A DNA stretch of 64,000 bases from Oxalobacteraceae bacterium (GTDB taxonomy: Bacteria; Pseudomonadota; Gammaproteobacteria; Burkholderiales; Burkholderiaceae_D): positions 1 through 64,000 of the forward strand of contig JAIXXN010000019.1 of NCBI GenBank assembly GCA_027490725.1. Direction: 5' to 3'. The position numbers and the translations under genes were made by a program. Of this stretch, positions 63,995 to 64,000 are shown in pieces; position 1 is the first letter of the stretch, and the number at the start of each line of letters is the position of its first letter. The notes under the pieces are model-generated. The model had not been told where the DNA came from. It did not search any database and saw only the letters and a program-made list of their open reading frames with translations.

Positions 63995-64000
63995 TCTTTA

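Overview
The window is compact, moderately GC-rich bacterial DNA. Gene content and order point to a betaproteobacterium of the order Burkholderiales, probably Oxalobacteraceae (inferred from gene order and protein character, not from a marker search). The blocks that suggest this are eno-ftsB, rnm-htpX-yciO, leuC-entericidin-leuD-leuB-asd-fimV-truA-trpFBA-accD-folC-dedD-cvpA-purF and rpsF-priB-rpsR-rplI-dnaB. I see no rRNA or tRNA gene, CRISPR array, prophage or complete insertion sequence.

Layout. 1-8.4 kb: the end of eno, ftsB, an orphan solute-binding protein, a GST-like protein, two separate gamma-carbonic-anhydrase-type hexapeptide proteins, a coupled TonB receptor/Tat-exported glycerophosphodiesterase pair, and hslO. 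8.5-19.9 kb: housekeeping genes (hydrolase, rnm, htpX, yciO, M50 protease, trpS, methyltransferase, dapA, bamC, the 50S L16 hydroxylase roxA, a SlyD-like FKBP). 20-23.7 kb: mutS followed by a degenerate metallophosphoesterase-like protein. 24-27.6 kb: a secreted zinc metallopeptidase ending in a dockerin, next to a PEP-CTERM-anchored cohesin protein. 27.9-34.9 kb: a KGG stress protein, then a Fur-controlled iron/flavin cluster (PepSY protein, DUF2271, DUF4198, ApbE, flavodoxin-reductase) converging with a hemP-led operon. 35-37.4 kb: a CRP/FNR regulator, a NarL-type response regulator and a universal stress protein with an FNR box. 37.7-40.5 kb: cheZ-cheA. 40.7-58.8 kb: leucine, aspartate-family and tryptophan biosynthesis, acetyl-CoA carboxylase, folate, cell-division and purine genes. 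58.9-64 kb: lexA with its SOS box, an STY0301-like protein, and the S6/PriB/S18/L9/DnaB cluster.

Two things stand out. (1) Adjacent genes encode a dockerin-bearing protease and a surface-sorted cohesin, so they may form a small cellulosome-like display system outside the clostridia. (2) Several plus-strand genes end in, or are soon followed by, short tandem repeats with a constant period (9, 11, 12 or 13 nt) that repeat the stop codon. Where the period is 11 or 13, the copies place stops in all three reading frames. The first is a protein-level hypothesis supported by sequence motifs; the second is read directly from the bases and has no explanation I can name.

Other useful details: PriB appears to start at a CTG codon; the PepSY gene must start at a TTG because its promoter and Fur box cover the upstream ATG; asd, dapA, bamC and trpB starts were placed from ribosome-binding sites or known active-site numbering.
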